64,000 nucleotides of DNA from Myxocyprinus asiaticus (lineage: Eukaryota > Chordata > Actinopteri > Cypriniformes > Catostomidae), in assembly GCF_019703515.2 (NCBI RefSeq), contig NC_059385.1, forward strand, positions 34,212,001 to 34,276,000, read 5' to 3'. Below the pieces are notes generated by a model, which ran no database searches, was not told where the DNA came from, and worked only from the letters and a program-made list of their open reading frames with translations. Below, piece by piece: positions 40,201 to 48,337 of this stretch. The translations under genes were made by a program, and so were the position numbers. Numbering within the stretch: position 1 is the stretch's first letter; each line of letters begins with the position of its first letter.

Positions 40201-43200
40201 ACCCCCGCACATCCCCCCCGAACAAAACAGAAAAAAGAAAAACGTGCGCATTAACCCCGCGCACGAAAGCGCCAACCGGCGACAATCCCTCTAAACTCAA
40301 AAGGTCCATGAACGACCACGAGCCCCCACGACAACATTACATAACAGAAAATACTTTGTAAAATAAACCCAGTCAATAGGAAGAATGAACACAAAGAATG
40401 TGTAGATTCATTCACAGAACTGTCTCAAAGGTGTGATCTTCCACAAAACAAATTCCAGCTGATATAAAACCATTCAGATTCCTCGGACAGACAAACGAAT
40501 GTTCAGTGCAGCTGTTATGGGTTCAACGGATGACGTAATCATTCCAAAGTCTCGTAAAAAAAACTCAACAAAACAAACTACAGCCAGCAGGAGGAATAAG
40601 CACGAAGAACGAACAGATTAATCCACAGCTGTTCCAAAGGAGTGTTATTCAATAGAACATGCTCCAGCCGCTAGGTGGAACCAATACAAAAAGAAACAAA
40701 ACCGGCATCCCGGTTCCCCGGATGATCGAGTCAATTCACTCGGAGGCTGCATAAAAGTATATACCATGACTTACACAATCCGTCAACTTTATAAAAGACA
40801 TCCTTTGTGTGAGCAGCATGTAGATATTTTGCGGTCATCCATGGTGTCCACTCTCAATCTGTCCGGGAACTTCAATGCAAATGTAATATTTCATCAATGC
40901 AAAAGTTTCTTTAAGGAAAAGTGTTATTCACAAAACAAGCTCCAGCCGCTTGGCGGAGCCAACACAAAAAACCCAAAATGTCGCCCAGCTTCCTCAAGAG
41001 TAAGTACAGTGAGTCAGACCCACTCACATGAGAAACATCCAGTGGTTAACTCAGTCACTGATTCTATAAAAGACTTTGCCAGATTTGGACATGTAAATAC
41101 TTTGCAACCGACCTTCATTTCTATTCTCAGTTTGGCAGGAAACAGAGCAAACGAGATCTTTTTCTGATGTAAGAGTTTCTTACATTCCTTGAACCGATCG
41201 CGTTTCTCTCTTGTTGAACTTGCAAAGTCCGGGAACAAGAAAATATTATGGTTCTTTCAAGAAAGCTTCCCTTTGCTCCTCGCCTGGCGCAACACAAGAT
41301 CTTTATCGGATGATCTCAGAAATCTGGCCAGAATCGATCGGGGCCTGTCTCCCTCAGCAGATCTGTGAGCTGGGACTCTGTGAGCTCGCGATCAACTTTG
41401 GTCACGGGTGGATTAGCGGTTAATTCCCTCTCCGAAGATTCCAAAAAATCACAATCAGTCACTCTTGTACCTAACTCAGAGAATTTTATTTCCATCGCCG
41501 TATTCGATCGACATATTACAGCGAGATCCTCCAAGTCAGCAAGAATCTTCGTCAACATCACCGACATGTTGGACAACTGACACTGGATTCCTTCTCCCGC
41601 CACGCCATCCAAATCAAGTCCCCGGTCTGTAGGCCTGTCGGGGCTTTCATCCTGAACACGTAAGTGTCTCTTAATGTCTCCAGAGCCCAAGGATCTTTGC
41701 CATGTTTTGCAACAAAGGGCAAATGTGTAACTGGGTGTATCAAATTTCACCAGATTATAACATGAGAATAATCAAAAATTCAGCAAAGTGCGCAGAGCTC
41801 GCCGCTCACACGTCTGCTCCTTGCATGGTGTCACATGACCCCCCCCCCCCCCAATACCAAGTTTAAATCTTTCTCCCATAATCTCATGATAGAAGTTAAA
41901 GCTCTGTCTCCCAAACACTGAAATAGCAGGGAGTAATACACTGATGCCTCGTCCTTTTTCCAAAAGCAGTAATCACCACTCAGAGTATCTGCCGCTGTAG
42001 GGGAGTGTATGCTACTCCAAAAAATAGTACAGAGCAGATGACGCAGCTGTAAATACCTCAAGAACTGAGATCTGGGAATCCTAAAATGTACATTCTCATA
42101 TGGGTCACCGAGTGTATTAACCTCCCTCACAATCCACTCTGACCCGCAGAAAGGGGACTTATTCTTACAAAATTTTGGGTTCAGCCATATGCTCGGCAAC
42201 ATTTAAATAAATGTCCGAATTAAACACTCTGGACACTTTTGTCCATACCGAGTGCAAATGCGAGATAACAGGGTGTAACTTCTCTGGTTAATTTGATAGA
42301 AAGGCTTTGCAATGCCGAAATGGGGAAAGAACTTCCTGTTCAATACAAAACCAAGGAGGGGCTCTCTCAGGTGGAAGCGACCAATGACCCAAATGTCTGA
42401 GACCGAATGCATAATAATAAAACAAAATTTTGGTAGGCCTAGCCCACCTTTGTCAATCGGCCTATGCAACTTACTGAAATGTAATCTGGGACAGTTCCCA
42501 TTCCAAATGAAGGACTTCGCTATGCTATCAAATTGCTTGAAATAAGAGAGGGGGACATCTATAGGGAGAGACTGTAGCAGGTAGTTGATTTTTTTGAATA
42601 AAATTAATTTTAATAACATTAACCTTCCCAATCCCAGATAAATGTAATGAAGCCCACCTGCCCACATCGCTCAAACCTTTTTATTAAAGGGTCAAAATTA
42701 ACTCTAAATCACACAGATTTGCTGGGATAAAATACCCAAATACTTAATGCCCTGTTTGAGCCACTGGAAGGCGCCTGGCTGAAAAGCCGTTACCGGGCAG
42801 TACGCTGTCGGAGCAAAAGCTTCGGATTTAGACCAATTAACTCTGTATCCCGAGAACTTAGAAAAGGAATGAATAATTCTGTGGAGGCAAGGCATAGATC
42901 TAGTAGGGTCTGAGACAAATAATAAATTATCATCTGCGTAAAGCAAAAGCTTATGCGCCACAACTCCCTGCCACCACCCCTGGAAAATCATCCTCCTTTC
43001 TTATGTGGCGCATAAGCTGCTAATGTTTCCAGGGCCAGACAGAACAATAATGGGGAAAGAGGTCAATCCTGCCGGGTGCCCCTATCCAGAGTAAAATAAT
43101 CTGAAATGAATCCATTCGTTTGTACCGCCGCTACCGGGTGTCTATAAAGTAACTTAATCCAACCAAGAAAAGTATTCTTTTACCTATACATTTCCAAAAT

Positions 43201-45286
43201 CTTAAAAAGATAATCCCATTCTACCATATCAAACGCTTTTTCGGCATCAAGTGAGTCGCCATTGACCACATGATATTGATGAAATGCCTAATGTTATCAG
43301 AAGAGCTACGGCCCCGATTAAACCCTACCTGATCTATATGTATAAGAGATGTCATAACTTAAATCAGTTAGCCAAAATGTTTGACAATATTTTAATGTCT
43401 AGCTGGATCAGAGAAATTGGATGGTAATTTGGATCGCAATATGAACTCGCTTGGATCTTTGTCCTTTTTAAGAATCAGATTGATCCGGGCTTGCGTCATG
43501 GTTGGCGAAAGCTTTCCATTCTTTAATGATTCCTTAAACTTCTAGCAAAAGTGGAGCCAATTCTGTAGCATAAGATCTAAAAAAAACTTAGCGGCAAAGC
43601 CATCTGGCCCTGGAGCCTTGCCTGTAGGTAAGGCCTTAATTACCTTGCCAAGCTCCTCCAAGGTTATCTCAGAATCAAGAATTTTTTTGCTCAGCTGTTA
43701 ATTTAGGAAGTTCTAATGGTTCCACAAAGTTACTAAGATCCTCATCAGTCGACGAAGACGTGGAACTAAAAAGATCAAGATAGAATTCTTGATCCATTAA
43801 AACAAACAGCTTTGAGTGATTCACAGAAATTAATCGAATCCTAATACCATTTTTTGCTACTAAAATGTAAAAAACTAGAGATTTAGGGGCCGTTTACACA
43901 ACAACATTTTCAACTAAAAGCGTTTTGGGGCCAGAAAACGCAAACTTTTGAAAACGGGTTTCAAAGTGCAAGTTTTTGAAAATGATGCCGTTATCGTTTC
44001 CGTGTAAACATACAAAAACGCGAATTTGTGAAAACGATGACATCATGCGCACGCATATTACATTTACATCTTTAATGTAAGGATTCAGATGGGAAAAATT
44101 TATTTGTATTTTAAATTTATTTACTTAATTTTATTTGATGTACCTTTACCCTGCATTTCATTCACCCACTGCTTATGTATATAGCCTATAGACAGAGATG
44201 TGATGCCATGTACAGTATTCAATGATATGCTTAGAATATGAAAACAATGTTAGATCCAGTGCACACAAGACATCTGTCTCCGTCAGAAGATATCCATATA
44301 TCAGAGTTGTCTCTGATATCCAAAACCAGTCAACATCAACAGCTTATGTTAACTCACTCTCCTACCAGCCCAAGAGTCAGCAGGGGGAATACAGAAGAAG
44401 GCAGGAGACGAAGTGATGGTAAAAATGAGAAGAGTTTATTGAATAATCTTGAGAGTTCAGTCTATAGGCATGCACGCAGTACTTCAAAATAATGCACGAG
44501 ACATTCAAAACTACAATGGTGGACTGCAGGACTGTGTTTGTGCTGCTCAAGATTTTGAGTTTATTGACGCTTCTCCAACAAAATAATTGTAGTAATAAAG
44601 CAACCTCATCGTCCGTCCAGACAAAATTGCTCGACGCTTTCTCCATCTTCATTGTTTGTATTCACCACTCTGTGGAAGAATGCTTATGTGCACAGGCACG
44701 TAGTGTTTCTTTACAAAGTGACATCACCAACTACTGGCCTGGCATGCGTAATACAGCATTTTTAGTCATTTTTGTGGATCCGTGTGAACGGGGATCTTTT
44801 TGACAACGTTGTCGTCTGTACACTAAACTTTTCAAAAACGCAAAGGAAAATCTCTTCGTTTTTAGTACATCGTTGTCATGTAAACGTACCCTTAGACTAT
44901 GAAAACATTCAGTCTGAATCTTTAGGAAATGTACTGCCTCATGCAATAAATTATGTTGCTTAATTTGATGTTGCCACCAAAATCATCACAATTAGTCAAT
45001 ATTTCAGGCAGGCCTAATTGAACCACTACATATTGTTACAAAATGTTTCAACATTGTTTATTTTTGTAATGTGGGTGTATGTTAAAAATAGAATTTATTT
45101 TTAATGTTTTTGAATTTAAAATGTAACTTGCAACTTGTTTCCCCAGATGTAACTGGTAATGTATATGTCTATAATGGACAGACGAGCATGTGTTATGGGG
45201 ACTCTGATTACATCATATCCTCGCAGTCGTTCCTCAGCTTCAAATTCGACAGGGAGGCCATCATGAAATCCTGCTTTGACTCCTGA
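22230..45286 (+). CDS. dcp2: dcp2, mRNA-decapping enzyme 2 (eleven coding exons)
   Basis: join(22230..22282, 23285..23436, 23621..23748, 23882..23980, 24113..24265, 24395..24507, 26867..26962, 29375..29489, 33796..33876, 33953..34004, 45147..45286): 1182 nt, 393 aa. DCP2 hydrolyses the 5' cap of mRNA, releasing m7GDP, in P-bodies with DCP1 and EDC partners. Residues about 8-95 form the N-terminal regulatory (Box A) domain ([20 protein letters not shown]). The Nudix fold follows (about 96-240) with the signature G129, E135, R143-E144, E147-E148, G150 (GKVNEDE through REVLEETGF). Box B follows ([20 protein letters not shown]). The C-terminal tail is low-complexity and ends [18 protein letters not shown], the conserved short linear motif. 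All junctions keep frame; intron 2 is AT-AC. The gene is complete and appears functional. Confidence 0.98.
22683..23203. repeat. AGTTCACCC MITE in dcp2 intron 1
   Basis: Full-length copy: left aaaggaatagttcacccaaa, right tttttgggtgaactatccct, with attctctcatcatttactcacc and its complement inside. It ends about 80 bp upstream of exon 2. Confidence 0.8.
23285..23436 (+). CDS. dcp2: dcp2 exon 2 (ends at a U12-type donor)
   Basis: Acceptor CCTGTAG; encodes [20 protein letters not shown] and [13 protein letters not shown] to RDFAKA. The exon ends AAGGCTG and is followed by ATATCCT, not GT. Confidence 0.96.
23437..23620 (+). other. dcp2: dcp2 intron 2: AT-AC, U12-type (minor spliceosome)
   Basis: The intron begins ATATCCT, close to the U12 donor consensus, and ends AC at 23619-23620. 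TCCTTAAC at 23602-23609 matches the U12 branch-site core, with its branch A 12 nt before the acceptor, inside the usual 10-16 nt range. Only this junction restores the frame [18 protein letters not shown]. Confidence 0.92.
23621..23748 (+). CDS. dcp2: dcp2 exon 3
   Basis: Encodes [40 protein letters not shown] and DN; donor AAT|GTGAGA. It spans the hinge from the regulatory domain into the Nudix fold. Confidence 0.96.
23882..23980 (+). CDS. dcp2: dcp2 exon 4 (first half of Nudix box)
   Basis: Encodes [20 protein letters not shown] and [13 protein letters not shown]; donor GAA|GTATGC. Phe replaces the Pro found at this Nudix-box position in human DCP2 (EAF versus EAP). Confidence 0.97.
24113..24265 (+). 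CDS. dcp2: dcp2 exon 5 (second half of Nudix box)
   Basis: Acceptor CTGCAG. It begins [20 protein letters not shown], carrying catalytic Glu147 and Glu148, and continues to [10 protein letters not shown]; donor CGG|GTGTAT. Confidence 0.98.
24395..24507 (+). CDS. dcp2: dcp2 exon 6 (Box B)
   Basis: Acceptor CTCCTAG; encodes [20 protein letters not shown] and [17 protein letters not shown]; donor TGAG|GTACAT. Confidence 0.98.
24931..26514 (-). mobile_element. Tc1-like element, copy A of an IR/DR family
   Basis: 1584 bp with TA on both sides. Outer termini caggtgcatctcaataaatt; about 210-bp inverted repeats with inner direct repeats (tctcaaaaaattagaata), the IR/DR architecture. Antisense to dcp2 in intron 6. 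A second copy in the opposite orientation is at 48338-49913. Confidence 0.95.
25210..26251 (-). pseudogene. Tc1 transposase, one frameshift (copy A)
   Basis: The frame from 26251 (probable start [14 protein letters not shown]) carries the HTH, the [16 protein letters not shown] linker and the first catalytic Asp in [12 protein letters not shown]. At an A/T run near 25605-25615 the frame shifts. It resumes to 25210 with [11 protein letters not shown] (second Asp) and [14 protein letters not shown] (Glu), ending [10 protein letters not shown]. One indel disables it. Confidence 0.93.
26867..26962 (+). CDS. dcp2: dcp2 exon 7
   Basis: Acceptor CTGTAG; encodes [20 protein letters not shown] and [11 protein letters not shown]; donor TCCG|GTATGA. 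It starts the flexible C-terminal region. Confidence 0.93.
26990..27303. repeat. GGACCCTTTTCAC repeat family, copy 3
   Basis: The right end gtgaaaagggtccat is the complement of the copy 1 left end. The interior shares cactattacg, ttacagcagtcagaagagag and ttagaaacctcattgcagct with the other copies. Shortened; starts just past dcp2 exon 7. Confidence 0.6.
27304..29374. other. Rest of dcp2 intron 7
   Basis: Mostly unrecognised AT-rich sequence. Repeated gctaatgattagcatg-like tracts lie at 28490-28600. A fragment starting aggggtgggcgatatgaac (about 28850) resembles a hAT-like terminus. Confidence 0.35.
28364..28427 (-). repeat. tRNA-like segment (SINE head or tRNA pseudogene)
   Basis: On the minus strand TGGCCTAGTGGTC resembles a pol III A box and AGTTCGAATTT a decayed B box, with spacing like a tRNA. 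Acceptor pairing is not convincing, so it is not called as a functional tRNA. Confidence 0.35.
29375..29489 (+). CDS. dcp2: dcp2 exon 8
   Basis: Acceptor CTGCTCAG; encodes [20 protein letters not shown] and [18 protein letters not shown]; donor CAAG|GTAAGC. Length and phase fit both neighbours; sequence is divergent, as usual for this part of DCP2. Confidence 0.88.
29855..30773. mobile_element. hAT-like MITE with target-site duplication
   Basis: 919 bp. The left end gggctcgacaataaggact and the right end read inward (caggctcaacgctaaggat) are inverted repeats, followed by inverted gggcca/tggccc motifs. TTTATAA occurs directly outside each end (29848-29854 and 30774-30780). No open transposase. 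In dcp2 intron 8. Confidence 0.7.
31531..32328. mobile_element. hAT-like insertion inside the Tc1 element
   Basis: Compared with the related Tc1 at 7050-7090, the Tc1 sequence breaks after cctcaagtaattttgg and resumes at gtatgatgcgacaag. The insert begins gttgctccgataccaaaag and ends, read inward, ctaggtttgcgcggtttacc, a weak inverted pair. The interior has ggtatcgatac repeats. No clear target duplication. Confidence 0.55.
32396..32985 (-). pseudogene. Tc1 transposase remnant lacking the DDE core
   Basis: The minus-strand frame 32940-32644 has the HTH region ([36 protein letters not shown]). The central part is frameshifted. Near 32446 the sequence jumps from the C-terminal third directly to the glycine-rich box, so about 200 bp are missing. 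Confidence 0.85.
33796..33876 (+). CDS. dcp2: dcp2 exon 9
   Basis: Acceptor TTTGCAG; encodes [20 protein letters not shown] and NGVSHQQ, matching the basic motif of vertebrate DCP2; donor CAG|GTGAGT. Confidence 0.95.
33953..34004 (+). CDS. dcp2: dcp2 exon 10
   Basis: Acceptor CTTGTAG; encodes [17 protein letters not shown], the conserved LxPRxLQDNF motif; donor ACAG|GTACTT. Preceded by a 76-bp intron and followed by an 11.1-kb intron. Confidence 0.95.
34357..34570. mobile_element. Single terminus of a Tc1-like element
   Basis: TA followed by cactggcggccaaaagtttg, a Tc1-type end with about 210 bp of subterminal repeat. The other end is absent; the next element starts at 34572. Confidence 0.6.
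34572..35373 (+). mobile_element. Internally deleted Tc1-like element
   Basis: 802 bp flanked by TA (34570-34571, 35374-35375). Termini cagttgtgctcaaaagtttg with near-perfect inverted repeats of about 210 bp (atttaaggatagtgatcata and complement). Only the first part of a transposase gene remains. Confidence 0.92.
34968..35183 (+). pseudogene. Truncated Tc1 transposase: N-terminal HTH only
   Basis: 71 codons starting [20 protein letters not shown] with the helix-turn-helix [11 protein letters not shown]. The frame then reads into altered sequence and stops; the catalytic domain is deleted. An isolated DNA-binding peptide is conceivable but no evidence supports expression. Confidence 0.8.
35376..36092 (-). 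mobile_element. Older L1 LINE, 3' part (outer element of the nest)
   Basis: The minus strand reads L1 ORF2 C-terminal sequence and 3' UTR ([35 protein letters not shown]). It is interrupted at ccaataccaagttt by the younger L1 and resumes at 41851. Its 3' tail is missing next to the Tc1 element. Confidence 0.85.
36381..40121 (-). pseudogene. L1 ORF2 (endonuclease-reverse transcriptase), degraded
   Basis: Read in several frames. The apurinic endonuclease is at 40121-39413 ([42 protein letters not shown]). The reverse transcriptase is at 38751-37594 ([41 protein letters not shown], and YADDILLF with the catalytic Asp pair). The C-terminal part is at 37331-36381 (WRCQ-like region replaced by [19 protein letters not shown]). 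At least six frame breaks. Confidence 0.9.
41014..41750 (-). pseudogene. L1 ORF1 with internal deletion
   Basis: The N-terminal part ([38 protein letters not shown]) jumps from VTKVDRE to the segment equivalent to [15 protein letters not shown]. The C-terminal part is in another frame ([40 protein letters not shown]). Compared with the copy at 54738, about 150 bp of the RRM-like core are missing. Confidence 0.85.
41851..43790 (-). mobile_element. Older L1 LINE, remaining part (5'-truncated)
   Basis: Continues the outer L1 on the minus strand: C-terminal ORF2 (42667-42203, [20 protein letters not shown]), then RT sequence with [20 protein letters not shown] (42991-42704). It is strongly decayed up to about 43790, where homology ends. 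Confidence 0.88.
43885..44894. mobile_element. Inverted-repeat DNA element of unassigned type
   Basis: Left aggggccgtttacacaacaa and right (read inward) aagggtacgtttacatgaca are imperfect inverted repeats. Both are followed by aactaaaa(g/a)cg and repeated aaaacg motifs. About 1 kb; short open frames without resemblance. Confidence 0.6.
45147..45286 (+). CDS. dcp2: dcp2 exon 11 (terminal)
   Basis: Acceptor TTTCCCCAG; encodes [20 protein letters not shown] and [20 protein letters not shown] to KSCFDS, stop TGA 45284-45286. The FLSFKFDxxAIMK motif is the conserved DCP2 C-terminus. Confidence 0.96.
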
Positions 45287-46290
45287 AGTTCTGTTGCTCA
45301 ATCCCTCTGTTTTAAAAGATCTGATGGAGCAAATTTACCCAAGGTACAATGAGATGTATTGTGTGTTGGACCAAGATTGCAAAAAAAATTCCTTTTTTAC
45401 ACACAAATGTCAGTTTATAGTAACCTGAATCAGAAATTGCTATTGTTTGAGTAGACTATATATTTATGCTAAAACTTAAATTAAAAACTTAAACATGAGA
45501 AAGCATCATGATAAATCTAAATGTTTCACGTCATTCAAAAGAATGTGGTATTGGTAAACTATATTGTTTTTTTAATCCGTAGAGAAACTAACTGGTTTGT
45601 CCATAAAACAAGTTACTATATTCCATTAGCAGTTGTAAAGGGTTTTGAATCGAGTCAGAGCATCTGAAGAAGTGCATATTGTAGCTCAACTCTTGTGGTT
45701 TCATTGTGAACTTAAGTCACATGGAAATTTTATTTCTATGGCTGAATTTATCTCAGTACATTGTTAGCTTTCTTTTGCTGTGTAAAATTTGATGAATTTC
45801 AACTTGGCTAGTTTCAGAAGCTGTTTAATGAGGAAAGCATGCTTGCATAATGTCTCGCAGAAGCAGTACAACTCCAGTCAGTAAAACATCTGCTTATTTT
45901 GACATTCACAGATGACATTCATGCATCTGTTGTTAGTGAAACAAGTGTTTGAATTGCTGTTTGAACAATATTTCATACATGTTTCCCTGATATGTCATTG
46001 GTTTTCCTGTCTATGCCCTGAAGCTGTTTTTGTGTACATGTCTGATCATTTTTTTTATTATTATTATAAAGGCGTTTATATTTTTATCATTCTTTAACTG
46101 CTGCTCAAATTTTACATTTGTGAATTTTTCCCCACCCTTCATGTGTTTAAGTATATATATATATATAAAAAGAAATAAAAAAAAAATGTCTTTGGCAACT
46201 CAGTTTACAATTCAACAACATAATTCATGTAACCACATTATCTATGGTCTGTTTTCCTTGTGATTTTCTTTTGATAAATAAAGACACTTT
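45287..46290 (+). other. dcp2: dcp2 3' UTR (probable)
   Basis: AT-rich, no frame, with AATAAA at 46277-46282 as the likely polyadenylation signal about 1 kb past the stop. Confidence 0.6.
46277..46282 (+). terminator. dcp2: dcp2 polyadenylation signal
   Basis: AATAAA within gataaataaagacactttat, about 990 bp after the stop. No competing canonical signal was noted nearer the stop. Confidence 0.6.
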
Positions 46291-46425
46291 ATTAAAGAAG
46301 TGATGGTCTGTTGCCTTTTTCTCTTTTGTTCATTTTGGCAATGAAATAAGGTTTTTATCACAGATGCACCCATTGCTTATAAGCTTAAATACTGTTTGCT
46401 TTCCATCTATAATGTTACGTCCCAG

Positions 46426-46445
46426 GTGTGTGTGTGTGTGTGTGT
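46426..46445. repeat. (TG)n microsatellite
   Basis: Ten TG units. Confidence 0.9.
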
Positions 46446-46607
46446 CCTTGTTCCATCTCTTTCTCTCTCTTCACAGACTGCCTTCAGCTGCTGTCACTAA
46501 TGGCTGCTAACCATTCTGTTGTCGTGATTGGTTGTTGGGATAGGACGACTGGTATAAAGCCATGGCAGTGCCACACTACAGAGAGCTTCACTTCCCACGG
46601 TCCAGGC

Positions 46608-46726
46608 GGGAGGAGGAGGAGGAGGAGGAGGAGTAGTAGGAGTAGTAGGAGTAGTAGGAGTAGTAGGAGTAGTAGTAGTAGTAGTAGTAGGAGTAGTAGT
46701 AGGAGTAGGAGGAGGAGGAGGAGGAC
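46608..46726. repeat. (GGA)n/(GTA)n compound trinucleotide repeat
   Basis: Blocks of gga flank blocks of gta, some arranged as a higher-order gtaggagtaggag unit. The open frames across it are only repeat translation. Confidence 0.95.
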
Positions 46727-46989
46727 ATTGTTGTAAGTAACCTGTCAATTACAGGTTGAGGGTGATATCGTTCACTTAAATTGTTACAGTGCTTTAATTT
46801 TTATTTTTTTTAAAGTGTAAATAGTAATTAATAAACGGTAGTAGGGAGGTGGGTGCCATTTTGTTTGACCTTTTGTTTTCTCCTTTTTTCTTTTTTTAGT
46901 TAGAAAGGGAGGCAGGGATGTTTTCTGATGCGTTTTTTTTTTTTTTTTTTTTTTTTTTCCCGCCAAGGTTTTCGGTACTTTTGGGGTAC

Positions 46990-47720
46990 ATAACATGCGT
47001 GAAAACTCTTGAAAGCTTGCACACACATCATAGTCGCTGGCCATTAGGGCGTGGCAAAGTTACGGGGGGCGGGCTCTGCGGTGGCACCACCTAGAACATG
47101 GGCGTGTTCAGAGGCCTATGTAGCACATCCCTTTTGAGCTACAGTCACCAAACTTTGTACACGTATAGATCTCCTGAAGCCGGACAACTTTCGCGCTGAC
47201 ATTCATAAGCTCTGCCCAAAAGGAAGTTGGCCATTATGGATTGTTTGAAAAATGCATGCTCAGGAATTTGATATACTCCTCCCAGGTATTTTATGTTACA
47301 GGTACCAAATGTTGGCGACATCATGCTAAGACATTGACGATGCTAAATTGCAAAGGGATTTGATATATCAAACGGTGTTGCCATGGCAAAGCGATTTAAA
47401 AATAACGTCAAAAAAAAAAAAAAAATGGAATAAGGAAATGTCTCATATTCTGCATGCATGGCGTAATTTTACATAAAAATTGAGCCAAATGTTTGTGCTT
47501 GCAGGCTGATCATATTGATGTGGCTATTGTGGGTCACGGCCATAGCGCCACCAATTGGCAGAAGGAAGTGTGACACTTAACAGACTTTGAAATATCCCTA
47601 TTATGTTTACCTGAATTGCTTCAAAAGATTTTAGAATAATGTCAAGACAGTGCATGTTTAAAATTCTGAAGGGATTGTTGATATCTTAAATACTGTTGCC
47701 ATGGCAATGCATTAAATATC
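46990..47720. repeat. Degenerate duplicated repeat
   Basis: Two similar blocks about 315 bp apart share gggatttgatat / gggattgttgatat and ggtgttgccatggcaaagcg / ctgttgccatggcaatgca, plus gggcgtgg and cgccacc elements. Confidence 0.45.
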
Positions 47721-48337
47721 ATTCCTTTTTGTGTATTCACATGTTTTGAGGTATTTGGCAAGCTTGGTTTTTAAAGTGTATTGTTAATAAACATATGTCT
47801 TTTTTATATAAAGAAAAGATAATAAAAATATCAACTGAAATGCAAAAATAATAGAAAACTGTGTCATAATGTGTATATGTAATGAGTGGCAATGACAAGA
47901 AATGTCCAATAGAGGACATCCAAGCTCCATAAATGATTCCCAAAATAACACCGATGATATTTTGTGTGGTGTCTAAATGTGTAACTTCAGTTAGTTATAT
48001 TTCTCATTTCATGTGTTAAACATCTCCCGTTCTTGAGTTGGAGTTTTCATTGCCGATCCAGCACTGGAATGTGTTATTTTGAATTTATGATAAATGTTTG
48101 TTCTGGCTGTTATCAATGTCGTTTAGTGTCATAAGTTTTTCTGCAGCTCGCGCTCTTTTCCAGGAAATTGAAAAGCGAAATATGTCCCCCATGATTGCCG
48201 CCTTGGCCGTATAGTGTGTGTGTGGAGCGTGTGGGGTTTTTTTTTTTTTTCTCTCTTAATCGATCCCAGGTGTGGGGTAACCAGGTGATCTGATTGTTAA
48301 TGTGCAGCGCCGGCATGCAGTGTTTTCTTCCTATATA

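Larger units (their letters stand above)
36089..41852 (-). mobile_element. Near full-length L1-type LINE inserted in an older L1
   Basis: About 5.8 kb on the minus strand, from a poly-T (the A tail) at 36089-36096 to a run of 14 C at the 5' end (41839-41852). It contains 5' UTR, ORF1, ORF2 with endonuclease, reverse transcriptase and a C-terminal region. Both sides carry ccaataccaagttt (36078-36092 and 41851-41864), the target duplication. Antisense to dcp2. Many frameshifts. Confidence 0.9.
34005..45146 (+). other. dcp2: dcp2 intron 10
   Basis: An 11.1-kb intron consisting mainly of two Tc1 pieces, two nested antisense L1 elements and a palindromic DNA element. 34005-34356 shows nothing recognisable. 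Confidence 0.85.
46291..48337. other. Region downstream of dcp2 with simple repeats
   Basis: Contains a (TG)n tract, a purine-rich microsatellite and a degenerate duplicated repeat (46990-47720). No gene recognised. Confidence 0.4.

Noticed and set aside
35376..43790. Possible second host gene in dcp2 intron 10
   Set aside because: All longer frames match L1 endonuclease, RT or ORF1 segments on the minus strand.
46428..46748. Open frames on both strands with Arg/Ser or Thr/Pro repeats
   Set aside because: They translate the GGA/GTA microsatellite; no conserved domain or splice context.
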